Origin: Dyella_B sp966430775
GTDB taxonomy: Bacteria > Pseudomonadota > Gammaproteobacteria > Xanthomonadales > Rhodanobacteraceae
Direction: 5' to 3'
Assembly (NCBI GenBank): GCA_966430775.1
Contig: CBJMMB010000001.1
Span: forward strand, 41,093-105,092
DNA length: 64,000 nt
In this document: one piece after another, positions 24,238-33,700 of the stretch
Numbering within the stretch: the stretch's first letter is position 1
How the letters are laid out: each line of letters starts with the position of its first letter
Position numbers and translations under genes: made by a program
Notes under the pieces: model-generated
Database searches by the model: none
Seen by the model: only the letters and a program-made list of their open reading frames with translations
Told to the model about the DNA's origin: nothing

Positions 24238-24701
24238 GATGATGCACCTCAAAGGAGTGGAAGCCGCTCAAGCGGCGAGCTCAAGGTAGAACGGCGAAGC
24301 TCGCCGGCAGCTGAATTTTTCGGGCGCTGCCTGAACGCTCGGCAGAGTGGGATGGCAACCCCTGCGATCGGCCACCCGACATACGTAAGCGTGCCGCAAG
24401 CATCTCGCCCGCGGCGGGCGTCGCGCCGTCGTGGCCCAAAGCGACAGCCATTGGTCCTTAATTGCTCTTAGTGACGCACATCCCATTCCGGTATTTTTTT
24501 AACCATCATCGGATGTCTGGTTTTGCTGCCTAGGAACCAGCAAGGCCACGGCATCCGATGATTTCTCATGTCTTGCGTACCGCTACTGGGGCGTACAGCA
24601 TTTGCGGCAGCCTACGGCTCACCCGGTCCAGCGGTGACCGGGTCGAATGTTCCACCATCCGCGATTTCGCTATAGTTCGCCCCGCAACAGGGGGTTTTGG
24701 G
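24238..24701. other. Intergenic region with a nested stem structure
   Basis: About 460 bases between divergent genes, so it should hold both promoters. No gene is supported. The right part contains a T7 tract (24,494-24,500) and the nested inverted repeat described separately. Confidence 0.5.
24505..24562. promoter_or_regulatory. Nested inverted repeat upstream of the FHA gene
   Basis: An outer perfect stem ATCATCGGATG / CATCCGATGAT (24,505-24,515 and 24,552-24,562) encloses an inner stem CTGGTT / AACCAG (24,517-24,522 and 24,535-24,540). It lies about 140 bases before the FHA start. It could be a leader RNA structure, an operator, or the remains of a mobile palindrome; it matches no riboswitch I know. 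Confidence 0.5.
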
Positions 24702-25229
24702 ATGTCTATGAATACTGGCCAGCCGCAATCGACAGAAGACGGCAGGCTCCGCGCAGGGCCGCAGGGCACGCAATTGCTGTCCGCCGCCCAGATGCAGCAA
24801 CTGGCATTGGAAGAATCGCAGGCCGCCAACGGCCGCGCCTCGTCGCACAAGCCCGTGCTGGAAGGCACCCAGGGGGAGCTCAAGGGCAGCCGCTTCACCT
24901 TGCTCCAGGGTCGCCAGACGATTGGCCGGCGTGGCGACAACGATATCGTCATCAACGATCCCAGCGTTTCGGCCACGCATGCCTGGATCATCAACCAGCA
25001 TGGCCACTACGTGCTGATGAACACGCTGTCCACCAATGGCACCTTCGTCAACGACAAGCGCATCCACGAAACGGTGCTGGTGCATGGCGACCGCGTGCGT
25101 TTCGGCCAGGCCGAGTTTACGTTCCTGACGCACGAGCACGGCACGCCTGCCCTGCGTCGCTATGCATATGTCGCCGCCGCAGTGCTGGGCGTGGCCGCAT
25201 TGGCCGGCGCCATCTGGTGGGTAGTCTGA
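24702..25229 (+). CDS. FHA-domain membrane protein
   Basis: 175 residues. Residues 50-142 form a forkhead-associated domain with the phosphothreonine-binding residues in place: GRRGDNDI at 75-82, SATH at 90-93 and TNGTFVN at 111-117. A C-terminal single membrane helix (AYVAAAVLGVAALAGAIWWV) anchors it with the domain in the cytoplasm. It binds phosphothreonine on partner proteins. It ends seven bases before a Ser/Thr kinase gene, so it probably reads or recruits that kinase. FHA-kinase pairs control T6SS in P. aeruginosa (Fha1/PpkA); the same role here is possible but not shown. Confidence 0.82.
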   Translation: MSMNTGQPQSTEDGRLRAGPQGTQLLSAAQMQQLALEESQAANGRASSHKPVLEGTQGELKGSRFTLLQGRQTIGRRGDNDIVINDPSVSATHAWIINQHGHYVLMNTLSTNGTFVNDKRIHETVLVHGDRVRFGQAEFTFLTHEHGTPALRRYAYVAAAVLGVAALAGAIWWVV

Positions 25230-25236
25230 CGCCAAG

Positions 25237-26940
25237 ATGAGCCAGGCCACGCCGGCTACCATCGGGCGATATCGCATCGACGGCATCCTCGGCGAAGGGG
25301 CGATGTCGATCGTGTACGCCGGTTTCGACCGGGAAATCCAGCGGCAGGTGGCGATCAAATGCCTGCACGACAACTTCGCCGACGATCCCGATTACCGGCA
25401 GCGCTTCCTGGTGGAAGCGCGCGCCGCCGGGCGTCTCACGCATCCGCACATCGTCACCATTTTCGATACGGGCGAAACCGAGGACGGCCGTCCTTACATC
25501 GCCATGGAGAAGCTGTCCGGCGAATCGCTGGCCGATCGCGTGGCCTCGCACGGCCTGCCGCCGGCGTCGGTGGTGATGGACCTGGCCGCGCAGCTCGCCA
25601 CCGCCTTGCATTACGCGCATTCGCAAGGCGTGATCCACCACGACATCAAGCCCGACAACGTCATGCTGCTCGACGGCTGGCGGCACGTGAAGATCGCGGA
25701 CTTCGGCATCGCCGAGCGCCGCTCGCCGCGCGCACGGCCATCCGGCGCGGCGCACGGGAAAATCGGCGGCACCCCCAATTACATGTCGCCCGAACGCTTG
25801 CGCGGCGAACGCGCCGGCGCCGCCAGCGATCTGTTTTCGCTGGGCGTGGTGCTGTTCTGGCTGGTCACCGGCCGATTGCCGTGGACGTATTCCGGCGACG
25901 TGCAGCGTTTCCTGCGGCAACGCCAGCGCCTGCCCGAGCCGCCGATCAAGCCGCACGATCCATCCACGCCACCGATCCTGCTCGACATCATCCGCACCTT
26001 GATGGCGCCCTCGCCCGATGCGCGCTATCAGTCCGGCGCCGAAGTGGCCGAAGACCTGCGTCTGGCGCGGCGCAGCTACGAGCGCTCGCGCGAAGAACTG
26101 CCCCACCCTCGCCTGCAGTCGCTGGGCTTGCGCTGGGCCGTGGTGCTCGGCGCCAGCGTGGTGGCAGTGCTGCTGTTGGGCATGCTGGCCATCTACGGCA
26201 AACAACGCGTGGCGGTGACCGGCCTGGCGGAGGATTTCGGCAGTTCGCTGGCGCAGATCATTGCCCGCAGCGCCGCCGAAAACATCGTCATGGGCGACCA
26301 CGCCGCCACCCGCGCGCTGGTGCAGGACATGGCGCGCAACGAACAGCTCGATTACCTGGCCATCGCCGATCGCGACGGCACGATCATCGCCAGCACCCAG
26401 GTCGGCGAAAACGACAAAACCCTGCCTGCCGCAACCGGCGAGGCGCCACAGCAGATGGCCAACGGCATCACCAGCTATCGCGCGCGTCTTGAAGGTACGC
26501 ACGGTTTGCAGAACGCCTTGGTATTCGATGTGCCGGTGCGTTACCAGACCAAGACCGTCGGACGCTTACGCCTGGGCGTGAGCGAAGCGCCGTTGCAAGC
26601 GGCGCAACATACGGCGATCGGCGTGATCGCGTTGGTATTGCTGACCACCCTGGCGGCGGTGCTGGTGGCGGCGTATTGGCTGTTCCGGCAGCTGCGCGGC
26701 TCGCTCGATCTGCTCGTCGCCTCGCTGCTGCGCATCGCGCGTGGCGATTATCTGCATCGTATTCGCATCGCCCGCCGCGATGAATTGGGACGGCTGTTTG
26801 CGGCGTTCAATCTGATGGCTGAGACTTTGGGTGCGCAGCGTGATAAGCCCGTTGTGCATACCGCGGTTAACAAGCCGGAACCGCTGGCTGCGCAGCCGAC
26901 GCAGTTGCTGGTAGTGCCGAAGACGGACGAAAAAGCCTGA
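25237..26940 (+). CDS. Transmembrane Ser/Thr kinase with periplasmic sensor and HAMP-like region
   Basis: 567 residues. Kinase domain 10-280: glycine loop GEGAMSIVY at 19-27, Lys41, Glu60, catalytic loop HHDIKPDN at 134-141, DFG at 155-157 and GTPNYMSPE at 178-186. The usual HRD is HHD, so the Arg that contacts the activation-loop phosphate is replaced. A first membrane helix lies near 297-318, a periplasmic region of about 130 residues with PAS/Cache character (MARNEQLDYLAIADRDGTII) follows, then a second helix near 447-472 and a HAMP-like segment (LLRIARGDYLHRI). The layout is unusual because the kinase comes first and the sensor-HAMP part last. It is co-transcribed with the FHA gene and is comparable in idea to PpkA. 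Confidence 0.82.
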   Translation: MSQATPATIGRYRIDGILGEGAMSIVYAGFDREIQRQVAIKCLHDNFADDPDYRQRFLVEARAAGRLTHPHIVTIFDTGETEDGRPYIAMEKLSGESLADRVASHGLPPASVVMDLAAQLATALHYAHSQGVIHHDIKPDNVMLLDGWRHVKIADFGIAERRSPRARPSGAAHGKIGGTPNYMSPERLRGERAGAASDLFSLGVVLFWLVTGRLPWTYSGDVQRFLRQRQRLPEPPIKPHDPSTPPILLDIIRTLMAPSPDARYQSGAEVAEDLRLARRSYERSREELPHPRLQSLGLRWAVVLGASVVAVLLLGMLAIYGKQRVAVTGLAEDFGSSLAQIIARSAAENIVMGDHAATRALVQDMARNEQLDYLAIADRDGTIIASTQVGENDKTLPAATGEAPQQMANGITSYRARLEGTHGLQNALVFDVPVRYQTKTVGRLRLGVSEAPLQAAQHTAIGVIALVLLTTLAAVLVAAYWLFRQLRGSLDLLVASLLRIARGDYLHRIRIARRDELGRLFAAFNLMAETLGAQRDKPVVHTAVNKPEPLAAQPTQLLVVPKTDEKA

Positions 26941-26944
26941 CGGT

Positions 26945-27017
26945 GTAGGTTGGGGTGCGAACCCCAACGTCGTCATGCATGTGCATTCCGGTGTTGGGGT
27001 TTGCACCCCAACCTACG
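26945..27017. repeat. Paired GTTGGGGTGCGAACCCCAAC palindromes after the kinase gene
   Basis: Same family as at 23843: GTAGGTTGGGGTGCGAACCC and its inverse copy ending ACCTACG, about 30 bases apart. It follows the kinase stop directly and may act as a bidirectional transcript end. Confidence 0.75.
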
Positions 27018-27052
27018 TCTTGCATTCAACCTTCCCTATCGCCTCGCCTCAT

Positions 27053-27122
27053 CGTCATTCCGGCGAAGGCCGGAATCTATCGCCAGCACGAAGCATGGAT
27101 TCCGGCCTTCGCCGGAATGACG
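27053..27122. repeat. Short composite REP-like element
   Basis: CGTCATTCCGGCGAAGGCC at the left, GGCCTTCGCCGGAATGACG at the right, with a spacer containing GCCAGCACGAAGCATGG. The copy at 59394 has the same spacer in the opposite orientation. Confidence 0.8.
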
Positions 27123-27453
27123 ATTTGGTTTTTCCTGATGATCCATCAGCGTGCAGCTTCCCGCTTTTTCAAAAAGCACAGATGTGAACGGCGCTACGAC
27201 AAACCGCTTTCACCTGTCGCGAAAAACCCACACGCCTCATCAAGACATGCGCCTCACATCGCGTAATACACGCATTGTCCCTGTCTGATAGCAAGTTTGT
27301 ACGCTCCTGCGATGGTCATTGCGTACGTTAGTACTGATCATTTCATCAGCGGCATTTCACGCGAACGTTGCTGATAACTCGCGCGGTTGTCATCACGTTT
27401 CGTCGCAGTCTTCCGGAGCCTTTGCGCAGGTTCCATACCGTACAGGGCGGCCC
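27123..27453. promoter_or_regulatory. Upstream region of minor pilin operon 1
   Basis: About 330 bases that must hold the operon promoter. The last 40 bases (around GGTTCCATACCGTACAGGG) match the bases before the second pilE (GGCTCCAAACCGTACAGGGG), so the leader was duplicated with the genes. A weaker likeness lies further up around TGTCCCTGTCTGATAG near 27,270 versus 36,280. No operator could be named. Confidence 0.5.
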
Positions 27454-27915
27454 ATGAGCACATTACGCGAGCGTCGCGGACAAGCGGCTGGATTCTCGTT
27501 GATCGAACTGATGATCGTCGTGGCGATCATCGCGATTCTGGCTGCGATCGCCGTGCCGATTTACAGCACTTACGTCATCCGCAGCAAGCTCACCGAAGCG
27601 CACAACAACTTGAGTGCGTTGCGTGTGCAGATGGAGCAGTACTTTCAGGACAACCGCAGCTATGCGGACAACTCGGGAAAGTGCGGCGTACCCATGCCGG
27701 CCATCGGCTCGAACAGTACGGTGAAATATTTCACCTACACCTGCGCTATCACCACTAGCGGCTACACGATCACTGCCACCGGCGCCACCACGCAGACGGC
27801 CGGTTTCGAATTCACCATCGACGAGAAGAACATCCACGCAACAACCAAGGCCAACAACTGGTACTCCGGCTCGATGGACAATTGCTGGGTCACCGCCAAA
27901 GGAGTCTGCCAGTGA
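27454..27915 (+). CDS. pilE: Type IV minor pilin PilE, copy 1
   Basis: 153 residues. Class III leader MSTLRERRGQAAG cut before FSLIELMIVVAIIAILAAIA, with Glu5 present, then the long N-terminal helix and a short globular head with four cysteines (GKCGV, YTCAI, DNCWV, GVC), of which the last two form the usual D-loop. It is a PilE-type minor pilin, processed by PilD and inserted in the inner membrane before assembly. First gene of copy 1 of the cluster; the fimT start overlaps its stop (GTGA). The copy 2 product is very similar, but its head differs near the C-terminus. Confidence 0.85.
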   Translation: MSTLRERRGQAAGFSLIELMIVVAIIAILAAIAVPIYSTYVIRSKLTEAHNNLSALRVQMEQYFQDNRSYADNSGKCGVPMPAIGSNSTVKYFTYTCAITTSGYTITATGATTQTAGFEFTIDEKNIHATTKANNWYSGSMDNCWVTAKGVCQ

Positions 27916-28535
27916 ACACGGCAGGCCAGCACGGCGTGAGCCTGATCGAGATGATGGTCGCCGTGGCCATTCTCGCCATCCTGGTCATGCTCGGCATTCC
28001 CAGTTATCAGCAGTGGACCTTGAATACGCGCATCAGGACAGTGACCGAATCGATCCAGAACGGTCTGCGCCTGGCGCGCAACGAAGCATCGCAACAAGCG
28101 CGCTACGTACGTTTTCAATTGAACTCGGCCACCAGCTGGCAGGTGTGCCAGTTGCCTGCCAGCGCCGCCAGCGCGAGGGCCGCGACGGATTGCAGCAGCG
28201 CCACCAAGATTATCCAGACCTGGAATTCGCAGAGCGCAAGCACGGTGCAGGTAGGTGCTTCCACGGCTCCCAGCAAAGTGGCCACGTATGCGTCCGGTTC
28301 CACTGCATACGCCACGCGCGTCAGCGGCGGCGTTCCCGCCGGCGTCACGTTCGACTCGTTGGGACGCCCCACTGCGTACGGCAGCGGCTCGATCCTGCGC
28401 ATCGACGCCACCGCCGCCAATGCATCGCTGCAATCGAACAGCCGTCGTCTGGTCACCACCATCTCGGCGGGCGGCATGGTGAACATGTGCGACCCCGCTT
28501 TCACATTGAGCAAGAACGTCATGGGGTGTCCATGA
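27912..28535 (+). CDS. fimT: Type IV pilus minor pilin FimT/FimU (GspH-like), copy 1
   Basis: 207 residues. Short leader ending in HG, then VSLIEMMVAVAILAILVMLG, with the Glu5 needed for assembly, and a GspH/FimT head (TVTESIQNGLRLARNEA near 36-52). The GTG start lies in the pilE stop with AAAGGAG upstream. FimT/FimU joins the minor pilin complex that primes the pilus tip. The C-terminus ends in a cysteine (MGCP) that pairs with CDP upstream. Confidence 0.85.
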   Translation: MNTAGQHGVSLIEMMVAVAILAILVMLGIPSYQQWTLNTRIRTVTESIQNGLRLARNEASQQARYVRFQLNSATSWQVCQLPASAASARAATDCSSATKIIQTWNSQSASTVQVGASTAPSKVATYASGSTAYATRVSGGVPAGVTFDSLGRPTAYGSGSILRIDATAANASLQSNSRRLVTTISAGGMVNMCDPAFTLSKNVMGCP

Positions 28536-29017
28536 AGAAGTCACCTCGTTCGATGATTCGAACACAGCAGGGCATCGTACTGATCGATGCGATGATCGCG
28601 ATCGTGATCTTTTCGATCGGCATTCTCGGCATGGTCGCGTTGCAAGGATCGGCGATCGAAATGACCACCGCTTCCAGCTATCGCATCAACGCGGCGATGC
28701 TGGCCGATCACGTGATTGCGCAGATGTGGACCTCCGATCTGACCAAGCTGCCGAACGATTTCAAAGGCAGCAAGGGCAAGGGCGGCGCCGGTTACACCGC
28801 CTGGTTCGACGATCTGGATTGCGCGATCCAACCACAACAGCGTTTCCACAACTGCCTGCCCGGCGTGAAAGCCAATCCGCCGAGCATCGATATCGTGCAG
28901 CAGTCCATTTCCCACACCGGCAATACCGAGTACCAGGTGACGGTCACCGTCTACTGGCAGGCCCCCAGCGATCACAGCGTGCACAAGTATGTATCCGTTA
29001 CCGCCATCGGCAGTTGA
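28532..29017 (+). CDS. pilV: Type IV pilus minor pilin PilV, copy 1
   Basis: 161 residues. Leader ending QQG, then IVLIDAMIAIVIFSIGILGM. The residue at position 5 is Asp rather than Glu, as is common in PilV of this order. The ATG overlaps the fimT stop by four bases. PilV links the other minor pilins to PilY1 and is part of the tip complex. Confidence 0.83.
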   Translation: MKKSPRSMIRTQQGIVLIDAMIAIVIFSIGILGMVALQGSAIEMTTASSYRINAAMLADHVIAQMWTSDLTKLPNDFKGSKGKGGAGYTAWFDDLDCAIQPQQRFHNCLPGVKANPPSIDIVQQSISHTGNTEYQVTVTVYWQAPSDHSVHKYVSVTAIGS

Positions 29018-29024
29018 GCGCGTT

Positions 29025-30143
29025 ATGCCGACGATGACGCGCCAGCGTGGTTTTTCGCTGATCGAGCTGATGGTGGGCATGCTGGTGAGCATGATCTGCA
29101 TGCTGGCGATGATGGCCGCGTTTGCCGTGTACGAAGGTAAGAAACGCACCACCACCAGCGGCAACGATGCGCAGCAGAACGGCAGCTATGCGCTGTATAC
29201 GCTGGAACGCCAGCTGCGCAGCGCCGGCTCCGGCATCGTGCAGGGCCTCAATCATGGTTTGTGGGGCTGCCCTGTCACGGCTTACACCGGCGGCAAGAAC
29301 GTGCTGCCCGCGGCAAGCCTGCCCGCACCGTTCGCATCGTCGGGCTGGCCGCTCACCACGCGTCTGGTGCCGGTGCTGATCGCCTCCGGAGGCAAGGAGA
29401 GATCGGATGTGATCGGTGTAGTGAGCGGCGATTCCGCGCTGCAGGTATTCAGTGTCGCTGTCAGCAGCACGCCTTCCACCCACGGTGTGGTGGTGAGCAA
29501 TGCCTTGGGCTTTTTCACTGGCGATTACCTGATTGGTACGTTGTCCAACGGCACCTGCGCCATGGCGCACATCGCCAGCAACGACGGCACGGCGACGCAG
29601 GTGCCCAGCACGACCCTTGTGCTGGATACGCCGAACAGCCCGAGCACCGGCCTGCAAACCGCCAGCAATGTCTTCAATGTCGGCCCCTCGCCCAGCTTCA
29701 CGCTGTATGGCGTCGATCCGTCCAGCGGCTCGCTGGTGTCGTGGGATCTGCTGCAGCGTAGCGTGGACAACCAGCCCGCCGCGATCACGCCGATTGCCGA
29801 TGGCATCGTGATGGTCAAGGCGCTGTACGGCATCCAGACCAGCAGTTCGAGTAACCTCACCTGGCAGCAGCCAGCCGGCAACTGGGACATCAGTAAATTG
29901 ACCGCCGGCACCGCTGCAGCCGCCGTGGCCATGAGCCAGATCAAGGCCATTCGCGTGGCGATCGTGGCGCAAAGCCGCCTGCCGGAACGCGAAGCCGATT
30001 ACAAGAGCGAACCCAAGCTGACCTTGTTCAAGGATCTTCCCGCCGACGTGCGATACAGCGTGCCGCTCGATACGCAGTTTCGCTACCAGGTGTACGAAAC
30101 CACCATTCCAGTGCGCAACGCGATGGTTTCCCAGTTCTATTAG
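29025..30143 (+). CDS. pilW: Type IV pilus minor pilin PilW, copy 1
   Basis: 372 residues, long as usual for PilW. Leader MPTMTRQRG then FSLIELMVGMLVSMICMLAM with Glu5, followed by a large beta-rich head and the family segment YALYTLERQLRSAGSGI near 65-81. PilW is part of the tip-priming complex together with PilV, PilX and PilY1. It begins seven bases after pilV. Confidence 0.83.
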   Translation: MPTMTRQRGFSLIELMVGMLVSMICMLAMMAAFAVYEGKKRTTTSGNDAQQNGSYALYTLERQLRSAGSGIVQGLNHGLWGCPVTAYTGGKNVLPAASLPAPFASSGWPLTTRLVPVLIASGGKERSDVIGVVSGDSALQVFSVAVSSTPSTHGVVVSNALGFFTGDYLIGTLSNGTCAMAHIASNDGTATQVPSTTLVLDTPNSPSTGLQTASNVFNVGPSPSFTLYGVDPSSGSLVSWDLLQRSVDNQPAAITPIADGIVMVKALYGIQTSSSSNLTWQQPAGNWDISKLTAGTAAAAVAMSQIKAIRVAIVAQSRLPEREADYKSEPKLTLFKDLPADVRYSVPLDTQFRYQVYETTIPVRNAMVSQFY

Positions 30144-30154
30144 GCCGACACGAT

Positions 30155-30721
30155 ATGAATGCCCCCTTCCGCCAACAAGGCATGGTTTCCACCCTGATGG
30201 CCGTGATCGTGCTGGTGGTGTCGCTGCTGGCGGCGATGGCGCTGATGCGTTCGGTGGATACCAGCACCAACATCGCCACCACGCTCACTTTCCGCCAAAG
30301 CGCCCTGCAGGAAGCCGAGCGTGCCTATGTGGATGCCCAACAGCACATCACCTTCACCCAGCCCGATAGCGATATCGATCATGCCTCGCTGGGTTATTAC
30401 GCACAGCCGCAACCGGCCACCGCGCGCTCCGCCGCCGATATTCCGGACATCCTGGTGAACAAGGTCTCCGGCTACGCGCCCTTGTCGAGCGACAACGGCA
30501 ACATCATTGCCTACGTGGTGGAACGGCTTTGCCCCAGCACCGGCACCGCCAGCGCATCCACCTGCATCGTGCCGGGCCCGACCATCACCAGCGGCAACGT
30601 CTCCAACCAGACGTCGGACAACAAGACCTTCAACACCGCGCCCAACGCGGCGTTTCGCCTGACGGTGCGCGTGGATGGCCCCAAGGGCACCACCGCGTAC
30701 GTGCAAACCATCATGCGCTGA
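30155..30721 (+). CDS. pilX: Type IV pilus minor pilin PilX, copy 1
   Basis: 188 residues. Leader ending RQQG, then MVSTLMAVIVLVVSLLAAMA; the Glu5 of other pilins is missing, which is normal for PilX. The head has the conserved RQSALQEAERAYVDAQQ near 50 and a C-terminal RLTVRVDGPKGTTAYVQT. It sits directly before pilY1, with which it works. Confidence 0.82.
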   Translation: MNAPFRQQGMVSTLMAVIVLVVSLLAAMALMRSVDTSTNIATTLTFRQSALQEAERAYVDAQQHITFTQPDSDIDHASLGYYAQPQPATARSAADIPDILVNKVSGYAPLSSDNGNIIAYVVERLCPSTGTASASTCIVPGPTITSGNVSNQTSDNKTFNTAPNAAFRLTVRVDGPKGTTAYVQTIMR

Positions 30722-30772
30722 GCGCCGCCCGCGCAAAGCAGCTACGTCCTTCCTTCTTCTCGAAAAACGGCC

Positions 30773-33700
30773 ATGCTCAAGTCCCTACGCAAAGCTCGTC
30801 TCCACTGCAGTTTGCTGGCATGCATGGCGGCGTTCGGCGCAAGTGCAGGCGCCTGCGCCGCCACCACGCTGACCGACACGCCGGTGTACAGCACCTCCAA
30901 CGTGCCTGCGAACCTGATGCTGTCGCTGTCGGTGGAATATCCCACCGGTACTGTGGCTGCGTATACGGACAGCACCGGTTACACCGCCGATACCACCTAC
31001 CTTGGCTATTTCGATCCGGCCAAGTGCTACGACTACAACGACCACACCGGCGCGGGCTATTTCGTTCCGGTCAGCAGCTCCGGCCCGGTCTGCACCGGCC
31101 ACTGGAGCGGCAACATGCTCAACTGGGCGCTGATGACGGCGCTGGACGAGTTTCGCCAGGCGCTCACCGGCGGCAACCGTTCGATCGACGACGTAAAGCT
31201 GACCGTGCTCAAGCGCTCCAGGCTCAATGCGGCGCAAAGCAACCTGAAGAATTTTCCGGACAAGATCATCGGCACGGCCGCGGACGGCACCACCAACGTG
31301 TCCCCTTCCACCGTCATCGGCGACAGGCGCTACGCCGGTCTAGGCACGGTGTATTTGCGCTCGTATGCGCAAGACTCGACCTTCATCATTTCCAACAACA
31401 GCTCGTTCGCCAATTCCGCTGACGGTAGCCAATTTGCCACCGTCTACAACGCGCAGGTGCAAGTGTGCGTGCCGGGCATGCTGGAGGGCAATTGCAATTC
31501 GGCGCACAGCATCAGCGACTACATCGGCGCCGGCGCGTACGACAAACCAGACGGCCTGATCCAGCAGAACTACACCAAGATCCGCGTGGGTGCGGCGGGC
31601 TATGGATTTCAATTCGCCTGGTCGAACCCCAACGGCGTGGTGCGCGCCTTGCTGCACGACAATGGCCCTACCGCTTACAACGGCTATGGCGAGCGCACCG
31701 AAAACAAATACGCCGAATGGGATGCAAAGACCGGCATTTTTTATCGAAGCCCCGATGCTGCCGATGACGTCTACGCCAAAGCGCCCGGCGACATCCCGTT
31801 CACCGACAGCGGCACCATCAATTACCTCAACAAATTCGGCTATAGCGGCAACTACGAGCAATTCGACACGGTCGGTGACCTGTACTGGGCCACGCTTGCC
31901 TACTTCATGCAGGTGCCGCTGGATGCGAGCTACACCGACGGGCTCTCGCAGAGCAACAGCTCGGACCCCAGCTTCCCGGTGTTTTCCGGCAAGCCGGCGA
32001 ACGCATCGAAGAACCCGACGATCAACGATCCGATCCAGTACACCTGCCAGAACAACGCCATCGTCACCATTGGCGATTCGCATACCTGGTTCGATTCGCG
32101 CGTGCCATCGTCGGCGCCTGCAAGCAGCAATGGCGACGGCGGCAACCCGCTTAAGCCGCTGCAGACGGGTGGTACTGTGGCAGCCCCGCTGGACGCATCT
32201 GCCTATGTCACGGCATTGGGCAATCTGCCGCTGATCGAGGCTCAAGGCACCACGCCCGCTTCAAAAACCATGGCGCAGTACCTCAACGTGACCGCCCTCG
32301 GCGATGCCCACGAAGCCGGCTACCCGACTTTTGCCACCTACAACATGGCCGGTCTCGCCTATTACGCGCACACCAAAGACATCCGCGCCGACATCACCGG
32401 CGAGCAGAAAATCACCAGCTATGTGGTCGACGTGCTTGAACCGGGCACCTACGACGGCAGCCCCGGCCGCGACACGTACAGCCCCAGCAAAGCGAGCCTG
32501 GGTTGGGCCGGCCCGAACATGTATTGGCTGGCCGCGAAGTACGGCGGCTTCAACGACGTCAACGGCGATGGCGTACCGGCCAGCCCGCTTACCTGGCACA
32601 CCAACACCACCACGGCATCGGCCAAGAACCTGCGCCCGGACAATTATTTCCCGGGTAACCAGCCCGCGCTGATCCAGAGCGGCCTGCAGCAGATCTTCAA
32701 CAACATCGCATCCACCTCGTCGCAGACCGGTTCGGGCGTCACCATCAACACCAGCCGCGCACTGAACAGCGTCACCGCCGGCGCCGCGCCTTACTACGCG
32801 CCTGCCGACGGCTTTCCGGCCTACACCACGCAATACACGCCCGTCACCTGGACCGGCGACGTAAGCGGCATGATTGCCGCCACCGCCAGCGACGGCAACA
32901 TCGGCGCCGTCGATGGCACCTCGCCCTGGCATGCGCAGTTGCAGCTGGACACGCTGACCCAGGCCACCTCGAACGGCTCGTCGAAAAATATCGTCGGCTG
33001 GAATACCGGTCGGCGCGTCGTCACCTGGAACGGGCGCGAGGGCGTACCGTTCCGCTACGACAGGTTGTCGGCCGGCGAACAGACCGCGGCGAACACCACC
33101 GGCGCAGGCGCCGATTTCATCAATTACCTGCGCGGCGACAAGAGCAACGAGAGCACGGTGTTCCGCGCACGCACGCATATCCTGGGCGACATCGTCAATT
33201 CGGCCGCCGTGCTGGTGCAGGGCGGCATGTCCAACGCCTATACGGAATCGGCCAATCCCGGCTATGCCAGCTTCACCGCGAATGTCGCCAACCGCATGCC
33301 GGTGGTGTACGTGGGCGCGAACGACGGCATGCTGCATGCGTTCGAAGCGGATTTCCAGGGTGCCACCCGCGCCAATCCGGTCACCGGCGGCGGCAGCGAA
33401 TTGTTTGCCTACGTTCCGAGCATGCTGTTCAACGGCCCCAACGACACGCCGCTGGTGGATGGCCTACCTGCGCTGGGCAATCTCAACGGCGTATCGGCCA
33501 ACAGCTACGCGCACCACTTCTACGTCGACGCCACGCCGCAGGTGGCCGATGCGGATTTCACCTATACCAGCAACGGTGCGAGCAATCCGACCTCCACCGC
33601 CACCACCGCGGACTGGCACACCATCCTGGTGGGCGGCCTCGGCAAGGGCGGCAAGGGCATTTACGCGCTGGACATCACCAACGTGCCCGACGTGGTCGAC

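Noticed and set aside
27123..27453. Cyclic di-GMP riboswitch before the pilus operon
   Set aside because: The conserved core elements of the GEMM class were not present.
32261..33337. 358-residue open frame on the minus strand inside pilY1 copy 1
   Set aside because: It mirrors the coding strand of a clear PilY1 gene, is glycine/alanine/arginine-rich and has no homologous feature.
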